Source: JBQTIU01 sp052387815 (GTDB taxonomy: Bacteria > Pseudomonadota > Alphaproteobacteria > CACIAM-22H2). Taken from it: 64,000 bases of DNA. The translations under genes were made by a program, and so were the position numbers. Under the pieces are notes generated by a model. It made no database searches, was not told the DNA's origin, and saw only the letters and a list, made by a program, of their open reading frames with translations. Shown piece after piece: positions 40,155-50,612 of the stretch (positions within the stretch are counted from its first letter, which is position 1; each line of letters opens with the position of its first letter). Location: NCBI GenBank assembly GCA_052387815.1, contig JBQTIU010000005.1, forward strand, positions 1 to 64,000, in the 5' to 3' direction.

Positions 40155-40517
40155 ATGGACCCGGCCGGACGCAAATTCATCGAGGGCTATGGCGGCGGCG
40201 GCTTCCGGGTCGGCGGGGAGCGCCTCGAAGGGTCGATCCTGCTGCGTCCCGACCGCGTGCTCGCCTGGGCGCGGACCGACTTGGGCTTGCTGTCCAAATC
40301 CGATCTCGCGCCGTTGTTCGAGGGTACGGGCGCCGTCGAAATCCTGCTCATCGGTTGCGGCCGGCGGGCCGTGTTGATGCCGCCGGCCTTGCGGCAGGAT
40401 ATCCGGGCGCTGGGTACGGTCGTCGATGCCATGGATACGGGTGCGGCCTGTCGCACCTACAACGTGCTGGTTGCCGAGCAACGGCTGGTGGCGGCGGCGC
40501 TGATCGCGGTCGAGTAG
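40155..40517 (+). CDS. Mth938-like domain protein (DUF498)
   Basis: The small protein matches the Mth938/NDUFAF3-like fold: FIEGYGGGGFRVGGERLEGS, VEILLIGCGRRAVLMPP, LRQDIRALGTVVDAMDTGAA and RTYNVLVAEQRLVAAALI. A GTG at 40131 overlapping the secF stop (GTGA) would add eight residues. Human homologue NDUFAF3 assists complex I assembly, but bacterial members are uncharacterised. secF followed by this gene is conserved in alphaproteobacteria. It is followed by a clear bidirectional terminator. Confidence 0.88.
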   Translation: MDPAGRKFIEGYGGGGFRVGGERLEGSILLRPDRVLAWARTDLGLLSKSDLAPLFEGTGAVEILLIGCGRRAVLMPPALRQDIRALGTVVDAMDTGAACRTYNVLVAEQRLVAAALIAVE

Positions 40518-40535
40518 CGGCGCGAGGGCCCAAGG

Positions 40536-40559
40536 AAACGGGGCCCGAAGGCCCCGTTT
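40536..40559. terminator. Bidirectional intrinsic terminator
   Basis: AAACGGGGCC and GGCCCCGTTT form a 10-bp perfect stem with loop CGAA. It lies between the convergent Mth938-like gene (stop 40517) and the PuuD-like gene (stop 40583). The A/T-flanked ends provide short U-tracts in both directions. Confidence 0.8.
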
Positions 40560-40582
40560 GGCGAACGACTCCGGACCGGGGC

Positions 40583-41188
40583 TCAGAAGATGTTCTGCGC
40601 CGCCACCATGAAATAGAGCATCGGCACCGACAACATGGTGTTGAAGCGGCTGGTCAGCATCGCCACCCGCCCCGCCGCCTTCTTCTCGTCGGCGCTCGCC
40701 TCGACCATGCCGAGCGCCTTCTGCTGGTTGGGCCAGATGATCATCCACACGTTGTAGGCCATGATCAGGCCCAGCCACATGCCGATCCCGATCGCGGTGC
40801 TCTTGCCGCCGCCGGCGCCGAAGCCGAGCGCGAGGGCCTGCCAGATGTAGCCGTGCATCCACGCCAGGATCAGGCCCGTGATCACCGTCGACAGCGCCGC
40901 CCAGCGGAACCAGAACAGGACGGCCGGCGCGATCACCTTGGTGACCGCCGGCTTCTGGTCGTCGGGGATCTTCGGCATCGACGGGATCTGCACGAAGTTG
41001 AAGTACCAGAGCAGGCCGATCCACATCACGGCCGAGATCACGTGCAGCCAACGGAAGAAAAAGGTCCACCATCCGTAGTCGAGCGGAAATCCCCGGGCGA
41101 TGAGGCCCAGGATGATCACCAGGGCGACACCGTAGATGAGCGCCCATTCGAGCTTGTCGAGGCGAATCTTCGCTAAAAAGTCCACCAT
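40583..41188 (-). CDS. PuuD-family (DUF989) membrane protein without cytochrome domain
   Basis: The 201-residue integral membrane protein has about five helices, for example WWTFFFRWLHVISAVMWIGL, FWFRWAALSTVITGLILAWM and MWLGLIMAYNVWMIIWPNQQ. This resembles the membrane domain of the urate hydroxylase PuuD. Full PuuD carries a C-terminal cytochrome c domain (CxxCH) of about 180 residues, which is absent here. Conserved histidines (WLHVIS, MHGYIW) could bind haem. No purine catabolism genes are nearby, so urate oxidation is doubtful. GGGAGG precedes ATG 41188; a start at 41239 is less likely. Confidence 0.75.
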   Translation of the reverse strand: MVDFLAKIRLDKLEWALIYGVALVIILGLIARGFPLDYGWWTFFFRWLHVISAVMWIGLLWYFNFVQIPSMPKIPDDQKPAVTKVIAPAVLFWFRWAALSTVITGLILAWMHGYIWQALALGFGAGGGKSTAIGIGMWLGLIMAYNVWMIIWPNQQKALGMVEASADEKKAAGRVAMLTSRFNTMLSVPMLYFMVAAQNIF

Positions 41189-41281
41189 TGGCGACCTCCC
41201 CCTTGTGCCTAAAACGATCAGCCGAATCGAGGCTACCACAAACCGTAGTGTTTCAAAAGCGCTCCACCACTTTACATCTGA

Positions 41282-42565
41282 TCATAGATTGCCGTCCAAG
41301 ACCGCCCGGCCGGCGGCGAAGCCGGAGCGGATCGCGCCTTCGATGGTGGCCGGCAGCCCGGTGTCGGTCCAGTCCCCGGCCAGCATCAGGTTCTCCCACT
41401 TGGTGCGCGGGCCGGGCCGGGCGCGAAATGCCTGGGGAAGCTGGGCGAACGTGGCCCGCTTCTCCTTGATGAGCCGCGCCACCGCCGGCGTGGCCGCCGG
41501 CCGGCCGAGAGCGCGGGCGACATCCCGCCACAACCGCGGCAGGATCTCATCTTCCGGCAGGTCGGCGAGTGCGCCGGCGGCGCTCACGGTGACGCTGACC
41601 ACGTCGGCCCGCGCGATCAGCCATTGGGCGAGGCCGCCGACCAGGCCAAGCAGGGGCTGCCCGCTGGGCAGCACGGCCGGCGCGTCGAGCCGGAAATGCG
41701 CGTTGACGATGGCGCGGGAGGCGGCGAGCGGTCCCTCGCCGATGCCCAGTTGTGGCACGAGATCGCCGGTGGCCCGCGGCGGCAGGGCGAGCACCACCGC
41801 CTCGCCCGGCCCCACCGCCACGGCGCGGTCGTCGAACCGCAGGCCGGAGACCCGCTCGGTGGCGAAGTCGAGGCGCGTCAGGCGCCACCCGGGACGGAAG
41901 CCGGCGCCGGCCCGCTGCAGGACGGCAAGAGCCGGATCGACGAAGGCCGCCGACAGTCCGTCACGCGCCAACCACGGCCGGCAACCGGCCCCGCCGCGGG
42001 CGAAGGTTTCGAGCAACATCCGGCCGAGCGGCCGGGCGGCCGCCTCGCGGGGATCGGCGTTCATGACCGCGGTGGCGAGCGGCGCCCACAGCCGCTTGAA
42101 GGCGAGCGTGTGCGGGGAAAGCCGCCCGGCGACGGTGTCGTCCGCACCGGCGGCCAGCAGCCGCCAAGCGCCAAGGTAGTCTCGGGCCCGCGTCCCGGGT
42201 ATGCGCCGCGAGGGGGCAAAGACCCACCACGGGATCGGGCCGGCGTTCGGCCGCAGCGTCCAGGTCCCGCCGGTCTCGAGGTCGAGGAACGGAAACGCGG
42301 GCGGGGCGATCTCGATCATGCCCTGGCGTCCGCCGATCGCATCGAGATAGTCGAACGCCGCCCGATTGGCGGAAAGGATCACGTGGCCGCCGTTGTCGAG
42401 AGTGCGCCCGAGGCGTTCGTCGAAAAAAGAACGGCAGCGTCCGCCCGCCTGCGGCGCCGCTTCGTAAAGCATCACCCGCCGGCCCGATCGCACCAGGGCC
42501 AGAGCGGCGGCGAGCCCGGCAAGACCCGCGCCCACCACGTGGACGGAGGCGAGGGCCGAAGACAA
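41282..42565 (-). CDS. hpnE: Hydroxysqualene dehydroxylase HpnE
   Basis: This FAD-dependent enzyme reduces hydroxysqualene to squalene, the last step of the HpnCDE pathway. The dinucleotide fold is VHVVGAGLAGLAAALALVRS, with YEAAPQAGGRCRSF and the C-terminal NLMLAGDWTDTGLPATIEGA. The 427-residue length fits. The best start is TTG 42565, three bases after the hpnD stop; the long in-frame extension to 42733 lies within hpnD and lacks similarity. Confidence 0.9.
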   Translation of the reverse strand: MSSALASVHVVGAGLAGLAAALALVRSGRRVMLYEAAPQAGGRCRSFFDERLGRTLDNGGHVILSANRAAFDYLDAIGGRQGMIEIAPPAFPFLDLETGGTWTLRPNAGPIPWWVFAPSRRIPGTRARDYLGAWRLLAAGADDTVAGRLSPHTLAFKRLWAPLATAVMNADPREAAARPLGRMLLETFARGGAGCRPWLARDGLSAAFVDPALAVLQRAGAGFRPGWRLTRLDFATERVSGLRFDDRAVAVGPGEAVVLALPPRATGDLVPQLGIGEGPLAASRAIVNAHFRLDAPAVLPSGQPLLGLVGGLAQWLIARADVVSVTVSAAGALADLPEDEILPRLWRDVARALGRPAATPAVARLIKEKRATFAQLPQAFRARPGPRTKWENLMLAGDWTDTGLPATIEGAIRSGFAAGRAVLDGNL

Positions 42566-42567
42566 CT

Positions 42568-43410
42568 TCAGGGCCGTGCCAAGAGGGTGACGCGCAGCGC
42601 CACGCCCAGGCGGATGGCGGCGCCGAGGCGGACGCGCCGCGCCGCCGGCCAACCCTCGCTGCGAATCTTGTCCAGGAGCCGCCGGTAGAGCACCATCATG
42701 ATGAGAGCGGGACGCAAAGCGCGCCGGTCGCACGCCGCCAGCGCCTCGGCGGCGGCCGCGAATTGTCGCTCGGCGTGGGCCGCCAACGCCGCGCAGGCAA
42801 CGGCGAGGGCCGGATGGCCGGCCACGCTCCTGGGATCGGTGGTGGCGATGCCGGCCTTATCCAGCATCTCGCGCGGCAGATAGAGCCTGCCGTTCGCGGC
42901 GTCCTCGGCCACGTCGCGCAGAATATTGGTCATCTGCAACGCGCCGCCGAGGTGGAGCGCGAACTCGCGCGCGCTCGGCCCGTCGCACCCGAACACCGGC
43001 AGCGACAAGAGGCCGATCGCGCCGGCGACCCGCCGGCAATAGAGCTCGAGCTCGGACAGGGGCGGGGCGATCAGGGGCCCGGCGACATCCATCTCCATGC
43101 CGCGGATCAGCTCCTCGAACTCGGCCCGTGGCAAGCGGTAGCGGCGGACCGCCGCGAGCAGCGCGCGGCCGAGAAGGCGGGCGGGCGCGCCCCGGTAGAC
43201 GGCGTCGATCTCGTCCCGCCACGCCTCGAGCGCGCGCCGCTTTTCGGCCGCCGCGTGCGGCCCGTCGGCGATGTCGTCGAGCTCGCGCGCCAGCGCGTAG
43301 ATGGCGAACATGGCTTCGCGGCGCTGGCGCGGCATCAGCCGCATCGCCCAGTAGAAGGTCGAACCGGCCCGGCGCACCTGGACGGCGACCGGCAAGGCCT
43401 CGGCGCTCAT
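42568..43410 (-). CDS. hpnD: Presqualene diphosphate synthase HpnD
   Basis: This squalene/phytoene synthase family enzyme condenses two farnesyl diphosphates to presqualene diphosphate. The first Asp-rich motif is ARELDDIADGP and the second is NILRDVAEDAANGRLYLP. YWAMRLMPRQRREAMFAIYA is also characteristic. It has 280 residues. ATG 43410 overlaps the hpnC stop by 4 bp (ATGA), indicating translational coupling. Confidence 0.93.
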   Translation of the reverse strand: MSAEALPVAVQVRRAGSTFYWAMRLMPRQRREAMFAIYALARELDDIADGPHAAAEKRRALEAWRDEIDAVYRGAPARLLGRALLAAVRRYRLPRAEFEELIRGMEMDVAGPLIAPPLSELELYCRRVAGAIGLLSLPVFGCDGPSAREFALHLGGALQMTNILRDVAEDAANGRLYLPREMLDKAGIATTDPRSVAGHPALAVACAALAAHAERQFAAAAEALAACDRRALRPALIMMVLYRRLLDKIRSEGWPAARRVRLGAAIRLGVALRVTLLARP

Positions 43411-44282
43411 CGCCGCCACCCGCGCACCACCCCGACCGCGACCGCGGTCAATTTCTCGCGCCGGCTCAATGCCACCCGCCCGGCCAAGGGGTCCCGGCGC
43501 CGCAACTTCCGGGCCAGGCGGCGCGAGATGTCGAGGATCGCCGCCGCTTCCATCCTGAGGCCGCGATTCTTGATCAGGCGGGGCAGAGTCCCCGCCGCCT
43601 GGTTGAGCCGGTCGATACCGGCGAGCACGCGGTCGAGAACGGCGCGCAACGCCAGGCTGGCTTGCGGTTCGAGGAGGGCCTCGGGGTCGAGCCCGGCCGC
43701 CCGCAGCCAGTCCAAGGGGATGTAGAGCCGCCGCAGGTCGCGGTAGTCCGCCTGGCAGTCTTGCAGGTGGTTCACGATCTGGAGCGCGGCGCAGAGGGCG
43801 TCGGAGGCGGGTTTCGCCTCGCCGTCTTCGCCGTGCAGTTCGAGCAGGAAGCGGCCCACCGGGGCCGCCGAATAGCGGCAATAGGCGAGAAGATCGCTCC
43901 ACGTCCGGCACCCCCGGTTGGCGGCGTCGGCGCGAAAGGCCGCCAAGAGATGGCGCGGGTTGGCGATCGACAGGCCGCGCTCGTCGAACTGTCGTTTGAG
44001 GTCGATCGCTAAGGGCGCCGCGGGATCGCCGCCCGCCGATCCGGTGAGGGCGGCGTCGAGCGCCAACAGGCGTGCGATCTTGGTCGCCGGATCGAGGCCG
44101 GGATGGTCGGCAATATCGTCGGCCGCGCGCGCTAGGCGGTAAAACGCCGCGACCACCGGCCGCAACCCGGCCGGCAGCAGCCACGAGCCGACCGGGAAAT
44201 TCTCGCCGGCGGCGGTTTTCGAGGCCGCGCGGGCGGCCGGAACAGGAGCGGGGACCAGCAGCGACCGTTTCGTCATTATCAT
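43407..44282 (-). CDS. hpnC: Hydroxysqualene synthase HpnC
   Basis: HpnC converts presqualene diphosphate to hydroxysqualene. It has the squalene synthase fold with ARAADDIADHPGLDPATKI, RLLALDAALTG and VNHLQDCQADYRDLRRLYIP. It has 291 residues from ATG 44282; ATG 44276 is an alternative. It heads the hpnC-hpnD-hpnE operon on the minus strand, which provides squalene for hopanoids. Squalene-hopene cyclase is not in the window. Confidence 0.92.
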   Translation of the reverse strand: MIMTKRSLLVPAPVPAARAASKTAAGENFPVGSWLLPAGLRPVVAAFYRLARAADDIADHPGLDPATKIARLLALDAALTGSAGGDPAAPLAIDLKRQFDERGLSIANPRHLLAAFRADAANRGCRTWSDLLAYCRYSAAPVGRFLLELHGEDGEAKPASDALCAALQIVNHLQDCQADYRDLRRLYIPLDWLRAAGLDPEALLEPQASLALRAVLDRVLAGIDRLNQAAGTLPRLIKNRGLRMEAAAILDISRRLARKLRRRDPLAGRVALSRREKLTAVAVGVVRGWRR

Positions 44283-44307
44283 CGGGGGAGCGGCTTGGGG
44301 TTCGGGC

Positions 44308-44344
44308 GACAGGCTATATATGACAAGGCGCCTGTGACAGGCTA
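44308..44344. promoter_or_regulatory. Repeat/palindrome in the hpnC - NDUFAF6-like divergent gap
   Basis: GACAGGCTA occurs twice in direct orientation (44308-44316, 44336-44344). The second copy overlaps the palindrome GCCTGTGACAGGC (44330-44342), and TATATA at 44315-44320 lies between. Its position in the 86-bp gap between divergent genes suggests a shared promoter/operator. No regulator is identifiable. Confidence 0.3.
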
Positions 44345-44368
44345 GAGCCGAGGGATGCCTTCTCCAAG

Positions 44369-45214
44369 ATGAGCGACGATTCCGCCGCCTATTGCGCTAC
44401 GCAGGTCCGACGCTATGACAGCGACCGCTATCTTTGCGCGTTGTTCGGTCCGGACTCGCTGCGCGGGCACCTGTTCGCGCTCTATGCCTTCAATCTCGAG
44501 ATCGCCAAGGTCCGCGAGGTCGTGCGCGAGCCGATCGCGGGCCAGCTTCGGCTGCAATGGTGGCGCGAGGCGATCGCCGAAATGGCCGGCGGCGGCTGCC
44601 GCGCGCACCCGGTCGCGCGCGCGCTCGCGGCGGCGTTCAAGGAGCGCCACCTTGAAGCCGCCGGTTTCGAGCGTCTGTTGAGCGCGCGGGAAGCGGATCT
44701 GGCCGACGCGCCGCCGGCCGACCTCGCTGCCCTCGAAGACTATGCCGAGGCGACGTCGGCCTCGCTCGTCCATCTGGCGCTCGCCGTGCTCGGCACCCCG
44801 GTCCCGACATCGATGGCGGCGGGCCGTCATGTCGGCATCGCCTGGGCGCTCATCGGGCTGTTGCGCGCGGTGCCGTTCCATGCCGCCGGGCGCCGGCTCT
44901 ATCTGCCGCAAACGCTGGTCCGGGCGGCGGGACTCGACATCGAGGAGTTGTTCGCAGGCCGTCCCGGCGCCGGCCTCGCCGAGGTGGCGCGGGAGGTGGC
45001 GGAGCGATCTCGCGTGCATCTGGAAACCGCCCGCTCGCATCGGCGCGAGGTCCCGCGCGCGGCGGTGCCGGCGCTGCTGCCGGCGACGCTCGCCGATCTT
45101 TACTTGCGGCGGCTCGAGAAGGCGCACTTCGCCCTCTTCGAACCCGCGCTCCAGCGCCCGGCAGGTGCGCGCGCTCCGCGCCTGATGCTAGCGGCGCTGG
45201 CGGGAAGATACTGA
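44369..45214 (+). CDS. NDUFAF6-like squalene/phytoene synthase family protein, probably non-enzymatic
   Basis: The 281-residue protein has the squalene/phytoene synthase fold (YCATQVRRYDSDRYLCALFG, GQLRLQWWREAI, LEDYAEATSASLVHLAL, GRRLYLPQTLV). Both aspartate-rich catalytic motifs are replaced: the first reads FNLEIAKVREVVREP and the second GLLRAVPFHAAGRRLYLP. This matches the alphaproteobacterial relatives of human NDUFAF6, a complex I assembly factor. It is divergent from hpnC across a shared gap. A role in NADH dehydrogenase assembly is by homology; no nuo genes are present here. Confidence 0.82.
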   Translation: MSDDSAAYCATQVRRYDSDRYLCALFGPDSLRGHLFALYAFNLEIAKVREVVREPIAGQLRLQWWREAIAEMAGGGCRAHPVARALAAAFKERHLEAAGFERLLSAREADLADAPPADLAALEDYAEATSASLVHLALAVLGTPVPTSMAAGRHVGIAWALIGLLRAVPFHAAGRRLYLPQTLVRAAGLDIEELFAGRPGAGLAEVAREVAERSRVHLETARSHRREVPRAAVPALLPATLADLYLRRLEKAHFALFEPALQRPAGARAPRLMLAALAGRY

Positions 45215-45254
45215 GCAAACGTTAGGCGGGTTCGAAACGGGCTGGTCTTGGACC

Positions 45255-45310
45255 CGCCCCTACGGGAAGGCACCGAATTTCCCGTTGTAGGGGCGAGGCG
45301 TTGCCTCGCC
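45255..45310. repeat. REP-like double hairpin between convergent genes
   Basis: Two adjacent dyads occupy the gap between the NDUFAF6-like gene and the cupin gene. The first pairs CGCCCCTACGGGAA (45255-45268) with TTCCCG-TTG-TAGGGGCG (ending 45294). The second is GGCGAGGC-GTT-GCCTCGCC (45292-45310). The TAGGGGCGAGGC...GCCTCGCC pattern resembles dispersed intergenic palindromes in many proteobacteria. It may also terminate transcription from both sides. Only one copy is in this window. Confidence 0.55.
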
Positions 45311-45349
45311 GGTCTGTGACCCGCCCGCGCGGACCGACGCGCAGGAACC

Positions 45350-45691
45350 TCACTCGCTGACCGAATTGAAATCGTAGGCGCCGACGCCCTGCACCAGCAG
45401 GAAACGGCACCGCCGATCGCCCTGGCCCTCCACCTTGTGCGTCGTCTTGGGCGCCACCTTCAGCATGCCGCCGGGACGCAAGAGCGAATTGCTGCGCGGC
45501 GCGCGGATCTCGATGTGCAGCGAGCCTTCGAGGCAGAAATACCAGTCAGTGACTTCGGAATGGTAATGCCAGGGTATGCATTGACCGGGAGCCAGGACGA
45601 ACAGCCGCGCCTGCATCTGCGCGGTCTTGGCCAAGCTCTCGACGTGCTCGACGACGTAACCGGGCACTTTCGCGTGCGCAAGCGGATCCAT
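45350..45691 (-). CDS. Single-domain cupin protein
   Basis: The 113-residue protein has both cupin motifs: PGQCIPWHYHSEVTDWYFCL with His-x-His, and GGMLKVAPKTTHKVEGQG with the third His. The barrel probably binds a metal. The acid expected in motif 1 is displaced (SEVTD). ATG 45691 gives MDPLAHAKVPGYVVEHVESL; a TTG at 45748 would add 19 residues. No function can be assigned from sequence. It lies alone between the REP-like element and uvrA. Confidence 0.8.
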   Translation of the reverse strand: MDPLAHAKVPGYVVEHVESLAKTAQMQARLFVLAPGQCIPWHYHSEVTDWYFCLEGSLHIEIRAPRSNSLLRPGGMLKVAPKTTHKVEGQGDRRCRFLLVQGVGAYDFNSVSE

Positions 45692-45829
45692 GAGGCGACG
45701 CCATCCCCGAAAAGCTTTTAACGCATTGTAGGTCGAACGCCGGTCCAAGGCAATCGGGAGCGGCGCGCGCAGAGTCGGGGCGGCGGCGCGGGTTCGGCGA
45801 GCCCGCCCGACGCGGTCATTCGGGACCTC

Positions 45830-48685
<2,856 letters not shown>

Positions 48686-48853
48686 GGAAGCGTCGGCCGA
48701 ACCTGATCGTAGGGGCAGTCGCGCGACCCAAGGGCGCGACCTTGCGCCCACTATAGGCCGGCAGGGCGGGGAAAGCGACCCCGCGAGCGGTCGCAGGCCG
48801 GGGCGGGGCGGGCTCAAAGAGGGGCGGCGGAAACACGTATCGGTTGATTTTTC

Positions 48854-48882
48854 TTGACATGATAGTAAAATGATCCTAGGAT
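48854..48882 (+). promoter_or_regulatory. Strong sigma-70 promoter for the exported nuclease
   Basis: A perfect TTGACA (48854-48859) is followed after 17 bp by TAGGAT (48877-48882). The region 48840-48900 is markedly AT-rich against the genome background. The only downstream gene on this strand within reach starts at 48986. Confidence 0.65.
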
Positions 48883-48985
48883 TATTTGCTGATTCTCTCC
48901 ACGTGGTTGGGAACCGAAGCTAGGCGCAGTGCTCGTTCGACGCCATCACCTCGTCGCGTGCCACAATTGTTAGTTGTATACCGAG

Positions 48986-49819
48986 ATGGAAAACATCCGT
49001 CGCCTCGCGTTCCTCCTGCTGGCCGTGGCGCTGGTGGGCCCGGCGCGGGCCGAGACCGACACCGGGCTCGTGGCATGCCGGCTGCTGTTCGTCGGCCAAG
49101 TGGCGCCGCAAAAAATGGTCGGCGCGCTCGAGCGCTGTCACCGCGACGGCCCGCGTCCGCTGTTGGCGTCGTCCTTCGATCCCGGGCGCAAGACGCCGAA
49201 CTGGTCGGCTTATCGCCTGACGGAGGCCGAGGCCGAACGGCCGAACCCCGGTCGCGCCGACCGCTTTACGCAGGATGGCTCGATCCCGGGCCATCTGCAG
49301 GCGCGCGCGCGCGATTACCGCGGTACCGGCTGGGACCGCGGCCACCTGGCGCCGGCGGCCGCCATGGCGCGGCTGTCGCCCGAGGCATGGCGCTGGGCCA
49401 ATCTGTATTCGAACGTGGCGCCGCAACATCCCGCCCTCAACCGCCACCTGTGGCGGGACATCGAAGGGGCGGCGCACGGCTGGGCGCGCCGGCTGGGGGT
49501 CGTCTTCGTCATCGTCGGCACCGCCTACGGCGCGCCGCCCGAGGCGCGGATCGGATCGTCCGGCGTTGCCGTGCCGTCGCATTTTTTCATGGTGGTCGCG
49601 AGTCCCACCGCGCCCCCGGGCGAGCTGCGGACGATCGCTTTCCTGGCCGGCAATCGCGAGGACGCGAACGCGCACGCGATAGCCCGCTTCGTCCGCTCGG
49701 CCGCCGCGCTGCAGGAGGCGTTGCAAGGCTGGAACCCGGATCACCGCGACCTCCTGCCGGCGGTGGGCGCGGCGGCGCGGGAACGGGTCGATCTCCGCTT
49801 GTGGGGATTCATCGACTGA
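48986..49819 (+). CDS. Exported DNA/RNA non-specific endonuclease (NUC1 family)
   Basis: A signal peptide (RRLAFLLLAVALVGPARA) precedes a beta-beta-alpha-metal nuclease domain. The catalytic motif is DRGHLAPAAAM, with His as general base, followed by LYSNVAPQHPALNRHLWRDI whose Asn binds magnesium. The family includes Serratia nuclease and mitochondrial EndoG. Activity in the periplasm or outside the cell, for nucleic acid scavenging, is inferred. ATG 48986 is preferred over TTG 48974. It has its own strong promoter and lies 80 bp before ssb. Confidence 0.9.
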   Translation: MENIRRLAFLLLAVALVGPARAETDTGLVACRLLFVGQVAPQKMVGALERCHRDGPRPLLASSFDPGRKTPNWSAYRLTEAEAERPNPGRADRFTQDGSIPGHLQARARDYRGTGWDRGHLAPAAAMARLSPEAWRWANLYSNVAPQHPALNRHLWRDIEGAAHGWARRLGVVFVIVGTAYGAPPEARIGSSGVAVPSHFFMVVASPTAPPGELRTIAFLAGNREDANAHAIARFVRSAAALQEALQGWNPDHRDLLPAVGAAARERVDLRLWGFID

Positions 49820-49899
49820 GGCCCCCGCAAAGCCCTTGGAACGGCGGCGCCAACCCGTGTAGATTTCGGGCCAGCGTCGATCAGACAAGGGGGGCTCTC

Positions 49900-50352
49900 A
49901 TGGCGGGCAGCGTCAACAAGGTCATCTTGATTGGCAATCTCGGGCGCGACCCCGAGGTTCGGACCCTGCAAAGCGGCAACAAAGTGGTGAACCTGTCGCT
50001 CGCCACCTCCGAGAGCTGGCGCGACAAGACCACGGGCGAGCGCAAGGAACGGACCGAGTGGCACCGCGTGGTCATTTTCAACGAACGGCTCGGCGATGTC
50101 GCCGAGAAATACTTGCGCAAGGGCGCCAAGGTCTTCATCGAGGGCGAGATGCAGACCCGCAAATGGACCGACCAGTCGGGCGTCGAACGCTACACGACCG
50201 AGGTCGTCCTGCAGCGCTTCCGCGGCGAGCTCACCATGCTCGACGGGCGCGCCGCCGCCGCCGAGCCCGCGGCCGAGGCCGGCGCGCCGCCGGCCGCCGG
50301 CCCGCCCTCGCCACGGCCCGCCGGCGGTCTCGACGACGATATCCCGTTCTGA
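49900..50352 (+). CDS. ssb: Single-stranded DNA-binding protein
   Basis: The 150-residue protein has the OB fold (SVNKVILIGNLGRDPEVRTL, TEWHRVVIFNERLGDVAEKY, GEMQTRKWTDQSG) and a disordered Pro/Ala-rich linker ending in the acidic tip DDDIPF that recruits replication and repair partners. ATG 49900 is preceded by AAGGGGGG. gyrA lies 260 bp downstream, and the order uvrA-ssb-gyrA is common in alphaproteobacteria. Confidence 0.97.
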   Translation: MAGSVNKVILIGNLGRDPEVRTLQSGNKVVNLSLATSESWRDKTTGERKERTEWHRVVIFNERLGDVAEKYLRKGAKVFIEGEMQTRKWTDQSGVERYTTEVVLQRFRGELTMLDGRAAAAEPAAEAGAPPAAGPPSPRPAGGLDDDIPF

Positions 50353-50612
50353 TCCGACTCGCGGGCTGGCCCTCGACCGGCCCCGGAACCGGGTGGTTGC
50401 GGAGCCGGCCGGGGCTTCGGCAGCGCCCGGTATCGGTCCGGAATTTATTGTAAAAACAAGAGCTTGCGCTGAGCCTCTCGGGCGCCTCGGGGTGCCGTGT
50501 TCGACGTTGTTCGCAGGTGCGAAAACTGGTAGCCTCAGACCGCCGCCCGCGCTCTTTGCGTGGCCGGCCTCGTTCAAGCCTAGCCCCTAAAAAGCGTTTG
50601 AGCCCGCCGACC

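Noticed and set aside
48686..48985. LexA (SOS) box upstream of uvrA
   Set aside because: Only one GTTC half-site is present near the start; GTTC-N7-GTTC is not found.
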